The position numbers and the translations under genes were made by a program. Of a stretch of DNA of 64,000 nt, positions 9,284-18,197 are shown piece by piece. A model generated the notes under the pieces. It did no database searches, was not told where the DNA came from, and saw nothing but the letters and a program-made list of their open reading frames with translations. Positions within the stretch are counted from its first letter, which is position 1; every line of letters begins with the position of its first letter. Location: positions 738,085 through 802,084 of the forward strand of contig NZ_QRDV01000001.1 of NCBI RefSeq assembly GCF_003386165.1, in the 5' to 3' direction. Source of the DNA: Winogradskyella eximia. GTDB taxonomy: Bacteria; Bacteroidota; Bacteroidia; Flavobacteriales; Flavobacteriaceae.

Positions 9284-9874
9284 ATGGAAAAGTTTACAAC
9301 ATTACAATCGAGAGCCATTCCATTACATATTGAGAATGTAGATACCGATCAAATTATACCTGCTCGTTTTTTAAAAGCAACGGATAGAAAAGGATTTGGT
9401 GACAATGTATTTAGAGATTGGAGATATCACAAAGACGGAACAATTAATACGGATTTTGTATTAAATGATTCAAAATACTCAGGAAGTATTTTAGTTGCTG
9501 GAGATAATTTTGGCTGCGGATCGAGCAGAGAACATGCAGCTTGGGCCATAACAGATTTTGGATTTAAAGTTGTGGTGTCTAGTTTTTTTGCTGATATATT
9601 TAAAGGAAACGCCTTAAATAATGGTTTGTTACCAGTACAGGTTTCGCTAGCCTTTTTGAGTGACTTAATGCAGCGAGTTGTGTCCAATCCAGAGACAGAA
9701 TTAGTGGTTGATCTCGAAAAACAGATCATTTCAGTAAAAGATTCAGAATTATCGGAAAATTTTGAAATCGATGCCTACAAAAAAACATGTATGATCAATG
9801 GTTATGATGATATTGATTATTTGATAAATAATAAAGAACAAATTGAAGCTTTTGAAGCTCAAAAAATATACTAA
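9284..9874 (+). CDS. leuD: 3-isopropylmalate dehydratase small subunit
   Basis: Small (swivelling) subunit of isopropylmalate isomerase, partner of LeuC. Family motifs are [12 protein letters not shown] near the N-terminus and [14 protein letters not shown] in the middle. I place the start at the ATG at 9284 (196 residues); an in-frame GTG at 9272 would add MGIT but lies inside a small hairpin (CCCAC-TTTT-GTGGG, 9263-9276) and is less likely. The hairpin just before the start could influence translation. leuB starts 47 bases downstream. Confidence 0.95.
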   Translation: MEKFTTLQSRAIPLHIENVDTDQIIPARFLKATDRKGFGDNVFRDWRYHKDGTINTDFVLNDSKYSGSILVAGDNFGCGSSREHAAWAITDFGFKVVVSSFFADIFKGNALNNGLLPVQVSLAFLSDLMQRVVSNPETELVVDLEKQIISVKDSELSENFEIDAYKKTCMINGYDDIDYLINNKEQIEAFEAQKIY

Positions 9875-9921
9875 TAATTAAAAGTAAGATTTTCGTTAAT
9901 TCGGGAATTAATTTTTCTTCG

Positions 9922-11040
9922 ATGAAATTAAATATAGCAATTTTACCAGGTGATGGTATTGGTCCAGAAGTAACGAATCAAGCTGTGAAAGCTTTGAAGG
10001 CGATTGCTTCAGAATTTAATCACAATTTTAAATTTACAACAGCAGATGTTGGTGCTGTTGCCATTGATAAGCATAATGATGCTTTGCCAGATGAAACATT
10101 ACAACTTTGTAAAAAAAGTGATGCCATTTTATTTGGAGCTATTGGTGATCCTAAATATGATAACGATCCTTCTGCAAAAGTACGACCAGAGCAAGGTTTA
10201 CTTAAATTGCGTAAAGAGTTGGGATTGTATGCTAATATTAGGCCTGTAAAAGCCTATAAAACATTATTAGATAAATCGCCATTAAAGAAACATATCATCC
10301 AGGGGACAGATATTTCTATTTATAGAGAATTGACTGGTGGTATTTATTTTGGTGAAAAACAGACGTCAGAAGATGGTGATTATGCATCAGATTTATGTAG
10401 CTATTCTCGAGAAGAGATAGAGCGTATTGCACATTTAGCATTTGTTGCTGCTGAGCATAGAAATCATAAAGTGACTTTAGTAGATAAGGCTAATGTTTTA
10501 GAAACCTCTCGACTTTGGAGACGTGTAGTTAAAGAAGTTGCAGAGCAATATCCAGATGTTACACTCGACTTTTTATTTGTAGATAATGCAGCAATGCAAA
10601 TGATTTTAAATCCAAAACAGTTCGATGTGATTTTAACAGAGAATATGTTTGGTGATATTATAAGTGATGAAGCTAGTGTTATTGGAGGTTCTATTGGATT
10701 GTTAGCCTCAGCTTCAGTGGGTGATAAATATGCGATGTTTGAACCTATTCATGGTTCCTATCCTCAAGCTGCTGATAAAGGTATTGCAAATCCGATTGCG
10801 TCAATTTTATCTGCTGCTATGTTGTTGAGTCATTTTGAGTTACATAATGAAGCAGAATTAATTAGGTTAGCTGTAGAAAAATCATTAAAATTAAACATTA
10901 CAACGCCAGATATAAATTCGGTGGTAAATACAGTAACAACCTCTAATGTTGGTGACTTTGTTGAAGATTTTATCTATAATCCAAAAGATACAAACCTCAA
11001 CTTTAAGAATATCCATTTAGGGCAATCAACAATAATATAA
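9922..11040 (+). CDS. leuB: 3-isopropylmalate dehydrogenase
   Basis: NAD-dependent oxidative decarboxylation of 3-isopropylmalate to 2-ketoisocaproate. The 372-residue protein has ILPGDGIGPEV at the N-terminus, the LLKLRKELGLYANIRPVK substrate-binding region, the lysine in VDKANVL, and the metal-binding NMFGDIISDEAS motif near residue 240, followed by GSIGLLASAS and EPIHGSYP. These distinguish it from isocitrate dehydrogenase. The ppc gene begins 11 bases after its stop, so the two are very likely co-transcribed. Confidence 0.96.
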   Translation: MKLNIAILPGDGIGPEVTNQAVKALKAIASEFNHNFKFTTADVGAVAIDKHNDALPDETLQLCKKSDAILFGAIGDPKYDNDPSAKVRPEQGLLKLRKELGLYANIRPVKAYKTLLDKSPLKKHIIQGTDISIYRELTGGIYFGEKQTSEDGDYASDLCSYSREEIERIAHLAFVAAEHRNHKVTLVDKANVLETSRLWRRVVKEVAEQYPDVTLDFLFVDNAAMQMILNPKQFDVILTENMFGDIISDEASVIGGSIGLLASASVGDKYAMFEPIHGSYPQAADKGIANPIASILSAAMLLSHFELHNEAELIRLAVEKSLKLNITTPDINSVVNTVTTSNVGDFVEDFIYNPKDTNLNFKNIHLGQSTII

Positions 11041-11051
11041 TTAAAAAAATA

Positions 11052-13631
11052 ATGCCCACACAACCAAAATTAACACGCTTCAATCAAAATGTATTGTCAA
11101 AATATCAGATATACAATAGTATATTTATGACTTTGCCTTTTGACGCTGTTACAAAAACAGGAGCACTCTTACCGTTATTTCACGAGACATGTCAAAAAGG
11201 ATTTGCAAATCAAGATAACCCTACGGCTATTGTTGATTCGTTCTTTAAAAAATATCAAGCCAGACGCTCTTCTGAAAGTCAGGTGAATTTGTTATTTCGA
11301 TTTATTCAATATATAGAAAGGCAAGTAGTATTGTTTGATGCCATTGAAGATGCTGCATTTCCTGTGGTTAATAATATGGATGGTATTGGAACTTTAAGGA
11401 GTTTAAAAGAAACTGTTACTGCAGAGGGCAAACTAGATACGCTTAAGCAATATTTAGAAGAATTTAAAGTAAGAATTGTATTAACAGCGCATCCAACACA
11501 ATTTTATCCAGGTTCGGTATTAGGTATAATAACTGATTTAACTGAGGCTATTCGTGAGAACGATTTATTAAGAATTAATGATTTATTAGCACAGCTAGGA
11601 AAAACACCATTTTTTAAGCACGAAAAACCATCACCTTTTGATGAAGCAGTGAGTTTAATCTGGTATTTAGAAAATGTATTCTATAAATCTTTTGGAGGTA
11701 TATATGATTATATTCAACAGAATATATTCGATGGTGAACAAATAGAAAACAATATTATTAATATAGGTTTTTGGCCAGGAGGTGACAGAGATGGAAACCC
11801 TTTTGTAACGCCAGAAATTACGTTGAAGGTTGCTGGTAGATTACGACTTTCAATTATTAAGAATTATTATAGAAACGTAAGGCAATTAAAAAGAAAGTTA
11901 ACGTTTCAAGGAGTCGAAGATCGTATGGGTAATTTGGAGCGTGAACTCTATAGTATCATAACAAATGAAGCTTCTGATTTAACGTTGGAGACTTTTGTTT
12001 CGGAACTAAAAGTGGTGAAGCAAATTATTATCGACAAGCATCAATCTTTGTATGCCGATGAGTTGAATAGTTTGATTAACAAAACACATTTATTCGGATT
12101 TCATTTTGCGAATTTAGATATCAGGCAAGACAGCCGTAAGCATGAGCAGTTTTTTAATGATATGGTGAATGCGTTACTTGAGAGTGGTAGCGATATATTT
12201 CCAAAAAATTATCATGACTTACCAGAAAGTGAACAAATTAAAATTTTATCTAAAGTTGAAGGGTCTGTAGATTTATCTCTAATAAAAGATGAAGAAACTT
12301 TAATGGCTTTAGAGACAATTAAGGCGATAAAAACCATTCAAGAAACAAATGGAGAGCAAGCTGCAAACCGTTATATAATTAGTAATAACCAATCGACTTT
12401 GCATGTAATGCAATTGTTTGCGATGTTAAAATTAGTGGCGTTTCAAGATGATTTAACTGTAGATATTGGACCATTATTTGAAACTATTACCGATTTGGAA
12501 AATGCTCCAAAAGTGATGCAGGACTTATATACGAATCCTGATTATGCGAAACATTTAAAAGCAAGAGGAAACAGGCAAACTATTATGCTTGGTTTTAGTG
12601 ATGGTACTAAGGATGGTGGTTATTTAATGGCAAATTGGGCGATTTATCAAGCTAAGGAAAATTTAACTAGAGTATCTAGAGAGCATGGAATAAAAGTGAT
12701 TTTCTTTGATGGACGTGGTGGGCCACCTGCGCGTGGTGGTGGAAAAACGCATAATTTTTATGCGTCTTTAGGGCCAACAATTGAAGATGAAGAGGTGCAA
12801 TTGACTATACAGGGTCAGACCATAAGTTCTAATTTTGGAACTTTAGAATCTGCGCAATATAATTTAGAACAGTTGATTAGTTCTGGTATTGGTAACAGTT
12901 TAAGTGATGCCGATTTAAGTATGCAGCCAGAGAACAGGGAGGTTATGACTGACCTGGCAAATCGCAGTTATGAGGCGTATGCAAATTTCAAAGCGCATCC
13001 TAAGTTTATCTCATATTTAGAGCATATGAGTACGCTTAAATATTATGCGAAAACAAATATTGGTAGTCGTCCATCTAAAAGAGGTAAATCGGAAGGTTTG
13101 GTTTTTGAAGATCTAAGAGCGATTCCATTTGTTGGGTCTTGGAGTCAATTGAAGCAAAATGTACCAGGCTTTTTTGGAGTAGGTACAGCATTGAAACATT
13201 ATGAAGATATTGGTGAGTTTGATAAAGCACAGCATTTGTTTAAAACTTCAGCTTTCTTTAAAACATTAATAGAGAATAGTATGATGTCTTTGTCTAAGTC
13301 TTTTTTCGACTTAACGAGATATATGGCAGAGGATGCAGAGTATGGAGAGTTCTGGAATGTTATTTATCAAGAATATGAAACTTCAAAACGTTTAATTTTA
13401 AAACTTACGGGTTATAAAGAATTGATGCAAGAAGAACCTTCTGGAAAAGCTTCGATTGCCGTAAGAGAATCTATTGTATTGCCATTGTTAACGATTCAGC
13501 AATATGCTTTAAAGAAAATTCAAGAGCTAGAAAAGGCCGAGGTACGAGATGAAGAGCAGATTAAAATCTTTGAGAAAATGGTGACTCGTTCTTTGTTTGG
13601 TAATATTAATGCTAGTCGTAATTCGGCATAA
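11052..13631 (+). CDS. ppc: Phosphoenolpyruvate carboxylase
   Basis: Carboxylates PEP to oxaloacetate, replenishing the TCA cycle for aspartate- and glutamate-derived amino acids. The 859-residue protein has the signature VLTAHPTQ with catalytic His147, the WPGGDRDGNP motif near residue 245 and the FFDGRGGPPARGGG loop near residue 555. The usual C-terminal tail (R/Q)NTG is RNSA here; this tail lies close to the active and aspartate-binding sites in known structures, so the change from Gly to Ala is worth noting but conservative. It is the last gene of the leu operon, 11 bases after leuB, and is closed by a strong hairpin terminator. Confidence 0.95.
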   Translation: MPTQPKLTRFNQNVLSKYQIYNSIFMTLPFDAVTKTGALLPLFHETCQKGFANQDNPTAIVDSFFKKYQARRSSESQVNLLFRFIQYIERQVVLFDAIEDAAFPVVNNMDGIGTLRSLKETVTAEGKLDTLKQYLEEFKVRIVLTAHPTQFYPGSVLGIITDLTEAIRENDLLRINDLLAQLGKTPFFKHEKPSPFDEAVSLIWYLENVFYKSFGGIYDYIQQNIFDGEQIENNIINIGFWPGGDRDGNPFVTPEITLKVAGRLRLSIIKNYYRNVRQLKRKLTFQGVEDRMGNLERELYSIITNEASDLTLETFVSELKVVKQIIIDKHQSLYADELNSLINKTHLFGFHFANLDIRQDSRKHEQFFNDMVNALLESGSDIFPKNYHDLPESEQIKILSKVEGSVDLSLIKDEETLMALETIKAIKTIQETNGEQAANRYIISNNQSTLHVMQLFAMLKLVAFQDDLTVDIGPLFETITDLENAPKVMQDLYTNPDYAKHLKARGNRQTIMLGFSDGTKDGGYLMANWAIYQAKENLTRVSREHGIKVIFFDGRGGPPARGGGKTHNFYASLGPTIEDEEVQLTIQGQTISSNFGTLESAQYNLEQLISSGIGNSLSDADLSMQPENREVMTDLANRSYEAYANFKAHPKFISYLEHMSTLKYYAKTNIGSRPSKRGKSEGLVFEDLRAIPFVGSWSQLKQNVPGFFGVGTALKHYEDIGEFDKAQHLFKTSAFFKTLIENSMMSLSKSFFDLTRYMAEDAEYGEFWNVIYQEYETSKRLILKLTGYKELMQEEPSGKASIAVRESIVLPLLTIQQYALKKIQELEKAEVRDEEQIKIFEKMVTRSLFGNINASRNSA

Positions 13632-13650
13632 ATTATCTATATATTAAAAA

Positions 13651-13698
13651 ATAAAAGCGTGTTAAATTTTTAGATTTAGCACGCTTTTATTTTTTTAA
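13651..13698 (+). terminator. Terminator of the leu-ppc operon
   Basis: A long stem (AAAAGCGTGTTAAAT paired with ATTTAGCACGCTTTT, with a short offset) followed by a run of T. It lies about 20 bases after the ppc stop. Confidence 0.9.
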
Positions 13699-13704
13699 AT
13701 AATT

Positions 13705-13739
13705 AAAAACCCCTTAAGCTCTGTGCTTAAAGGGTTTTT
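13705..13739 (-). terminator. Terminator of the glnK-amtB unit
   Basis: An inverted repeat (AAAAACCC(C)TTAAG and CTTAAAGGGTTTTT) lies about 46 bases after the minus-strand amtB stop; in the minus direction it ends in a T run. Back to back with the ppc terminator, it insulates the two converging operons. Confidence 0.8.
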
Positions 13740-13784
13740 CCTAACAAATTAATTATCTAAACAATTAATTAATCTTAAATATTA

Positions 13785-15026
13785 TTAGTGTTCATTCAGT
13801 CTAAAATCTGGATATGCATCCATACCGTGTTCGTGAGCGTCTAATCCTTCTAGTTCTTCTCTTTCGGAAACTCTAATGCCAACCGTTTTCTTCATTATAA
13901 AAATAATTAAGAATGAAGAGACAATACAAATCGCGGCATAAGAAACAATACCTATAAGTTGACTTACAAATTGTGCTCCTCCTGCCAGATTTCCAAAGAT
14001 GCCAATAGCAAGTGTTCCCCAAATACCGCAAACTAAATGTACAGCAATGGCTCCAACAGGATCATCTAATTTTAATTTGTCAACTAGTGATATTGCCAAT
14101 ACAATAATTGTACCTGCGACAGCTCCAATAATTATGGCGTCTGTAGGGCTCATTTGGTCTGCGCCAGCAGTAATACCAACAAGACCGCCTAAGATACCAT
14201 TAAGAAACATTGTTAAATCTAAATTCTTATAGCGTAAGGTAGATACTAGGGCAGCAACTACACCACCAGATGCAGCGGCTAAACAAGTGGTTACTAGTGT
14301 TAGTGATGTTAATGCTGGATCTGCGGATAAAACAGAACCGCCATTAAAACCAAACCAGCCTAACCAAAGTATAATAACACCAGCAGTTGCAAGTGGGATA
14401 TTGTGTCCAGGTATTGCTTGTGGCTTTCCGTCTTTAAATTTGCCGATTCTAGGTCCTAAAAGACAAACGGCTACAACTGCGGCCCAGCCACCTACGGAGT
14501 GTACTAGTGTAGAACCTGCAAAGTCATAAAATGGTGTTTCTAATGTTTGTAAAAATCCACCTCCCCATTTCCAAGAACCTGCAATTGGGTAAATTAGGCC
14601 AACATAGATGATTGTAAAAATCATAAATGGTCCAATCTTCATACGTTCTGCTACGGCTCCAGATACTATGGTTGCGGCTGTTGCGGCAAACATGCCTTGG
14701 AATAGGAAATCTGTCCAATAGGTATAGCCTTCGTTGTAAGCTAAATCTAAAGTTCCTGCGTCAGTAAGTGGAGAGTCTAGTCCAAATCCTGCAAATCCGA
14801 ATATTCCTAAATCACCAGATTCAAAACCAGGATACATTAAATTAAAGCCTACTAGGCAATAGAGTAGTAAGCCTATTGTGATAATAAACATATTTTTAAA
14901 TAGTATGTTTATGGTGTTCTTTTGACGTGTCAATCCAATTTCTAAAAATGCAAAGCCTAAGTGCATAAAGAAAACAAGTGCTGTACAGATCATCATCCAT
15001 ACATTATTTATAGTAAGTAATTCCAT
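13785..15026 (-). CDS. amtB: Ammonium transporter (paired with P-II)
   Basis: Inner-membrane ammonium channel of the Amt/Mep/Rh family, 413 residues with about 11 hydrophobic spans. The pore twin histidines are visible as His176 (DFAGSTLVHSVGG) and His330 (GAIAVHLVCGIWGT). It has no cleavable signal extension. The cytosolic tail ends in EELEGLDAHEHGMDAYPDF, a family-typical segment through which P-II can act. It follows glnK by 5 bases, the classic glnK-amtB arrangement in which the P-II trimer plugs the channel when nitrogen is plentiful. A second Amt lies upstream in its own unit. Confidence 0.96.
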   Translation of the reverse strand: MELLTINNVWMMICTALVFFMHLGFAFLEIGLTRQKNTINILFKNMFIITIGLLLYCLVGFNLMYPGFESGDLGIFGFAGFGLDSPLTDAGTLDLAYNEGYTYWTDFLFQGMFAATAATIVSGAVAERMKIGPFMIFTIIYVGLIYPIAGSWKWGGGFLQTLETPFYDFAGSTLVHSVGGWAAVVAVCLLGPRIGKFKDGKPQAIPGHNIPLATAGVIILWLGWFGFNGGSVLSADPALTSLTLVTTCLAAASGGVVAALVSTLRYKNLDLTMFLNGILGGLVGITAGADQMSPTDAIIIGAVAGTIIVLAISLVDKLKLDDPVGAIAVHLVCGIWGTLAIGIFGNLAGGAQFVSQLIGIVSYAAICIVSSFLIIFIMKKTVGIRVSEREELEGLDAHEHGMDAYPDFRLNEH

Positions 15027-15031
15027 GTTTT

Positions 15032-15370
15032 TTATTTTAAAGTGTTTCCTCCTTTTTCGCCTGTTCTTATTCTGTATACTTCATCTATTTGGGAGACAAA
15101 TATTTTGCCATCTCCAACATCTCCTGTAGATGCGGATTCTAGTATGGCTTTGATTGTGATAGCTTCAAAGTCGTCATTAACAACGATTGATAAGTAGCGT
15201 CTCTGAATATCGCTTGTGCTATATGAAACGCCTCTATAAACATGGCCTTCCTTTTCATTTCCAAGTCCAGTAACATCCCAGTAAGAGAAGAAATTAACGC
15301 CTACTTCATGTAATGCGTTTTTTACTGTAGAAAATTTTGATTTTCTAATGATAGCTTCAATCTTTTTCAT
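15032..15370 (-). CDS. glnK: P-II family nitrogen regulatory protein
   Basis: Small trimeric sensor of ATP/ADP and 2-oxoglutarate; 112 residues, the usual P-II length. Visible features: N-terminal KKIEAIIRKSKF, the T-loop with VYRGVSY including Tyr45 and Tyr50 (Tyr50 matches the uridylylated Tyr51 of enteric P-II), the C-terminal signature GDGKIFV (residues 86-92) and the nucleotide-binding YRIRTGE. The loop GLGNEKEGHVYRGV differs from the enteric form. No uridylyltransferase is encoded nearby, so covalent modification is uncertain. It is upstream of and nearly touching amtB; its promoter carries the twin-palindrome block. Confidence 0.95.
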   Translation of the reverse strand: MKKIEAIIRKSKFSTVKNALHEVGVNFFSYWDVTGLGNEKEGHVYRGVSYSTSDIQRRYLSIVVNDDFEAITIKAILESASTGDVGDGKIFVSQIDEVYRIRTGEKGGNTLK

Positions 15371-15450
15371 TGTGTTATTTATTAGTTAGAATATTAATAT
15401 GTTGCATTATATATTTAATTGTGATAATGTGAAAACATGCTAATTTCCGT

Positions 15451-15544
15451 TAAATCTATAGAATATTAACTTATGCCCTATAATAAAATGGGGTTTATGT
15501 GTAATTTTTGTGAATTTGTAAATTTTTACCCTATAAAATTTAGG
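15451..15544 (-). promoter_or_regulatory. glnK-amtB promoter with twin palindromes
   Basis: On the minus strand a -7-like element TAGATTTA (15451-15458) is preceded by a proximal imperfect palindrome CCCTATAATAAAATGGGG (15476-15493 as read on plus) and a distal one CCCTATAAAATTTAGG (15529-15544). Their centres are about 52 bases apart, and the proximal centre lies 30 bases from the -7 centre, overlapping the place of a -33 box. The same layout and much of the sequence recur before the porin-amtB unit (18103-18197). Most likely binding sites for an activator of nitrogen genes; the protein is unknown. Confidence 0.7.
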
Positions 15545-15588
15545 TATAAATTGTAATTGAATAATTTTAGTGAAGTGCTTCTAAAAGT

Positions 15589-15622
15589 AAAACCCCTTGA
15601 AGCCATAGTTTCAAGGGGTTTA
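15589..15622 (-). terminator. Terminator of the porin-amtB unit
   Basis: A perfect 13-base stem (AAACCCCTTGAA/TTCAAGGGGTTT) with a short loop, flanked by A and T tracts, lies 57 bases after the amtB stop on the minus strand. It separates this unit from the glnK promoter. Confidence 0.9.
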
Positions 15623-15678
15623 TTTTAATAACTAGATTGTGTTATTGATTTGGTGTTTGGGTGGTATAAAATGTGTTG

Positions 15679-16980
15679 TTATCCTCTGTCTCGTTTTCCA
15701 GGGTAGGCAATTTCTCCATGTTCTGAGAGGTCAAGACCAACTTCTTCTTCTTCTCTTGTTACTCGGAGACCCATAGTGGACTTTAAGATTTTAAGTATAA
15801 TGAACGATAATACAATAGACCATGTGGCGTAAGCTATAACTCCTATGGCTTGAGTGCCTAATTGTCCAAGTCCACCTCCATTAAATAAACCTATACCAGT
15901 TTCGCCGTCTATTCCCCAGAGGCCAATTACTAATGTTCCCCATGCTCCAGCAACGCCATGTACAGATGCGGCTCCAATTGCGTCATCAATTTTTAATTTC
16001 TTTTCAATAATTTCTATTGAAAATACAACAATGATACCTCCAATAAGTCCTGCGAATACTGCGCCTACAGCTGACATGTTTCCGCAACCAGCAGTGATGC
16101 TTACTAAGCCTGCAAGAGCGCCATTTAAAGTTTGTGGTAGATTTGGTTTACCGTACCATATCCAAGTTGTAATTAGTGCTCCTAGTCCACCAGCTGCTGC
16201 AGCTAAATTTGTGATTAAAACAACGTTTGAAGCTGCTATGGCGTCTGCGCCTCCCCAAGCTAATTGAGATCCTCCGTTAAAGCCAAACCAGCCTAGCCAA
16301 AGGATAAATACACCTAGAGTTGCTAATATTTGATTGTGGCCAGGAATTGCATGTACTTTTCCGTCAACATATTTGCCTATTCTTGGGCCAACCATGTATG
16401 CTGCGACTAATGCTGCCCATCCACCAACTGAGTGAACAATTGATGATCCTGCAAAGTCAATAAAACCTAGGTTGGTTAGCCAACCTGATCCTTGCCATTG
16501 CCATCCGCCTGCGATTGGGTAGATTAAAGCGGTCATTACGATAGAAAATATAATATAAGTTGAGTATTTTGTACGTCCTGCAATAGCTCCAGAGACTATG
16601 GTTGCTGCGGTTGCTGCAAACATGGTTTGGAATAATAGATCGGCTCCTTCTCCTTGCATTAATCCGCTCCAGAAAAACCATCCGTTAGAAGTATCTCCAT
16701 ACATTAAAGAATAACCTACAAGCCAGTATGTTAGTGATCCAACACAAATGTCTAGTAAATTCTTCATTGCAATATTGGCCGCGTTTTTAGAGCGTGTCAT
16801 TCCTGTTTCAACAAGGGTGAAGCCGGCTTGCATAAAGAAAACTAGGATGGCTGAAATTAGCATCCAAAGCATTCCCATGTCACCATTAATGGCGGCAACA
16901 GCAGCTTCGATTTCTGTAGGTTCGGCAGTGCCTTGCACTGCTATAAGGTTTGGGATGAATGTTAAAATATTATTTATCAT
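15679..16980 (-). CDS. amtB: Ammonium transporter (second Amt, paired with a porin)
   Basis: Second Amt-family channel, 433 residues. Twin pore histidines are His183 (DFAGSSIVHSVGG) and His341 (GAASVHGVAGAWGT). Unlike the other Amt it has an N-terminal extension of about 35 residues before the first conserved helix (MGMLWMLISAILVFFMQAGF); the extension contains an acidic stretch and may be a signal region. The tail again ends in GLDLSEHGEIAYPG. It lies 28 bases downstream of the porin gene and shares its promoter. The two Amts clearly differ (loops, N-terminus), so they are not a recent tandem duplication and may differ in affinity or regulation. Confidence 0.95.
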   Translation of the reverse strand: MINNILTFIPNLIAVQGTAEPTEIEAAVAAINGDMGMLWMLISAILVFFMQAGFTLVETGMTRSKNAANIAMKNLLDICVGSLTYWLVGYSLMYGDTSNGWFFWSGLMQGEGADLLFQTMFAATAATIVSGAIAGRTKYSTYIIFSIVMTALIYPIAGGWQWQGSGWLTNLGFIDFAGSSIVHSVGGWAALVAAYMVGPRIGKYVDGKVHAIPGHNQILATLGVFILWLGWFGFNGGSQLAWGGADAIAASNVVLITNLAAAAGGLGALITTWIWYGKPNLPQTLNGALAGLVSITAGCGNMSAVGAVFAGLIGGIIVVFSIEIIEKKLKIDDAIGAASVHGVAGAWGTLVIGLWGIDGETGIGLFNGGGLGQLGTQAIGVIAYATWSIVLSFIILKILKSTMGLRVTREEEEVGLDLSEHGEIAYPGKRDRG

Positions 16981-17008
16981 AATAAAGGGTGTTAGTTAGT
17001 GGCTTTGG

Positions 17009-18079
17009 TTAGAACGTGTAGATTGCGGCTAAGGTAAATGCAGCTAAGCTACTTGCGTCTTCTCCGTCCGCATCAAAATATCTGTCATCCCAATTGCTCC
17101 ATGAGTCTAATCTGATTTCTGGCTTTATGATTAGGTTGCTTTCTACTGTGTAGCTACCTGTTAAAGTTGCTCCAAATACGCTTGGTAGGTCTTCGCCTTC
17201 TTCAGCATGGTAGCCAAATAGTTCTCCTCTTAAGCCAAGTGCGAAATCATCAGATAATGTGTATTGTGGGTATAAGGCAGCTCCGTAGAATCCGTTTTTG
17301 AAATCATCGCTTATCACCTCTCCATCATCATCAAAAACATAAGATGTAGTTTGGTATGCGGCATTTATTCCTAAGAAAAATGCTTCAGATATTTCAAAGC
17401 CACCAGTGTAGTCAACTTCAAAACCTAGGCCACTGTTAGCGCCACTGTCGTAGTATAAATTTAGGAATTGTCCTTTGTAACCTAATTGAGCTCCAAAAGA
17501 GTATTCTCCGGTTGTAGAGGTGTTGTTTGTGTCCCAAGGATTCATAACGGCTAGCATTAAACTAAAATCATCAGATAAAGCAAAATCTGCCTTTAAGCCC
17601 ATGTGAGAGAAAGGTCCATTAGAAAATAAATAGGACGTACTGTAGTTGAAGTTTGCTGCAGGAGCAATTACTTCGTACCCTAAAAACGTATTAAAACGTC
17701 CAAATGTCAAAGTAGTAGATTCTGAAACATTCCAATATGCGTATGCTTGATTTACGATACCATCAACAATGTCGTTGCTAAAAGTTGCGCCAGCACCTCT
17801 TGGTCCAACAACCAAATCAAGAACTGCACCTACTTTACCGCTTTCGTAGCTTGCGATTACGTTACCCATGCCTAAAGCAAATCCGGTTTGGTCTGCAAAA
17901 GCAGTTCCAAAGGATTGTCCGGAATCATCAGATGCTGTTAAGTAGGTTTGGTAATATGCATCAACACTTCCGCTTATTGTAAAAGACTTTTCTTTTTTAG
18001 CCTCTTCTGTTTCTTGTGCTGTTAAAACTATTGAGATTAATAGTAGCGTTAGAGTAAAAATGTTCTTCATAATATTCAT
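17009..18079 (-). CDS. Outer-membrane beta-barrel porin of the nitrogen unit
   Basis: A 356-residue protein with a clear Sec signal peptide (MKNIFTLTLLLISIVLTAQ, counting from the second ATG at 18070; the ATG at 18079 adds only three residues). The rest is alternating polar and aromatic beta strands (VDAYYQTYL, GLKADFAL, IIKPEIRLDSW) and it ends in AAIYTF, a terminal aromatic typical of BAM-inserted barrels. It resembles the BBP2/OmpL-like porins (PF07642 type). Being first in an operon with amtB under a nitrogen-type promoter, it probably lets small nitrogen compounds across the outer membrane. The substrate is not shown by the sequence. Confidence 0.8.
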   Translation of the reverse strand: MNIMKNIFTLTLLLISIVLTAQETEEAKKEKSFTISGSVDAYYQTYLTASDDSGQSFGTAFADQTGFALGMGNVIASYESGKVGAVLDLVVGPRGAGATFSNDIVDGIVNQAYAYWNVSESTTLTFGRFNTFLGYEVIAPAANFNYSTSYLFSNGPFSHMGLKADFALSDDFSLMLAVMNPWDTNNTSTTGEYSFGAQLGYKGQFLNLYYDSGANSGLGFEVDYTGGFEISEAFFLGINAAYQTTSYVFDDDGEVISDDFKNGFYGAALYPQYTLSDDFALGLRGELFGYHAEEGEDLPSVFGATLTGSYTVESNLIIKPEIRLDSWSNWDDRYFDADGEDASSLAAFTLAAIYTF

Positions 18080-18102
18080 ATTTAAAAATAGTTGGTTCGA
18101 CT

Positions 18103-18197
18103 CAAAACTATATAATATTCATTTACACCCTATAAAAAAACAGGTTTAAAATGTTATTTTTATGAATTTGAGATATTATACCCCTAAAATTTTAGGG
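18103..18197 (-). promoter_or_regulatory. Porin-amtB promoter with twin palindromes
   Basis: On the minus strand TAGTTTTG (18103-18110) is an exact TAnnTTTG -7 box. Upstream lie a proximal imperfect palindrome CCCTATAAAAAAACAGG (18128-18144) and a distal perfect 16-base palindrome CCCTAAAATTTTAGGG (18182-18197), centres about 53 bases apart, roughly five helical turns. The proximal centre is about 30 bases from the -7 centre and replaces a -33 TTG. The block aligns almost base for base with the glnK promoter, including the spacer TATTTTTATGAATTTG. Confidence 0.75.

Noticed and set aside
15854..16267. 137-codon open frame antisense to amtB
   Set aside because: It is a shadow of the glycine- and alanine-rich amtB coding strand, with no start signals and no domain character. 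The same applies to the other long antisense frames in gltB, leuC and ilvB.
18091..18102. GGTTCGACTC, which looks like a tRNA T-arm
   Set aside because: No acceptor, D or anticodon arms can be built around it; it lies in the porin leader.
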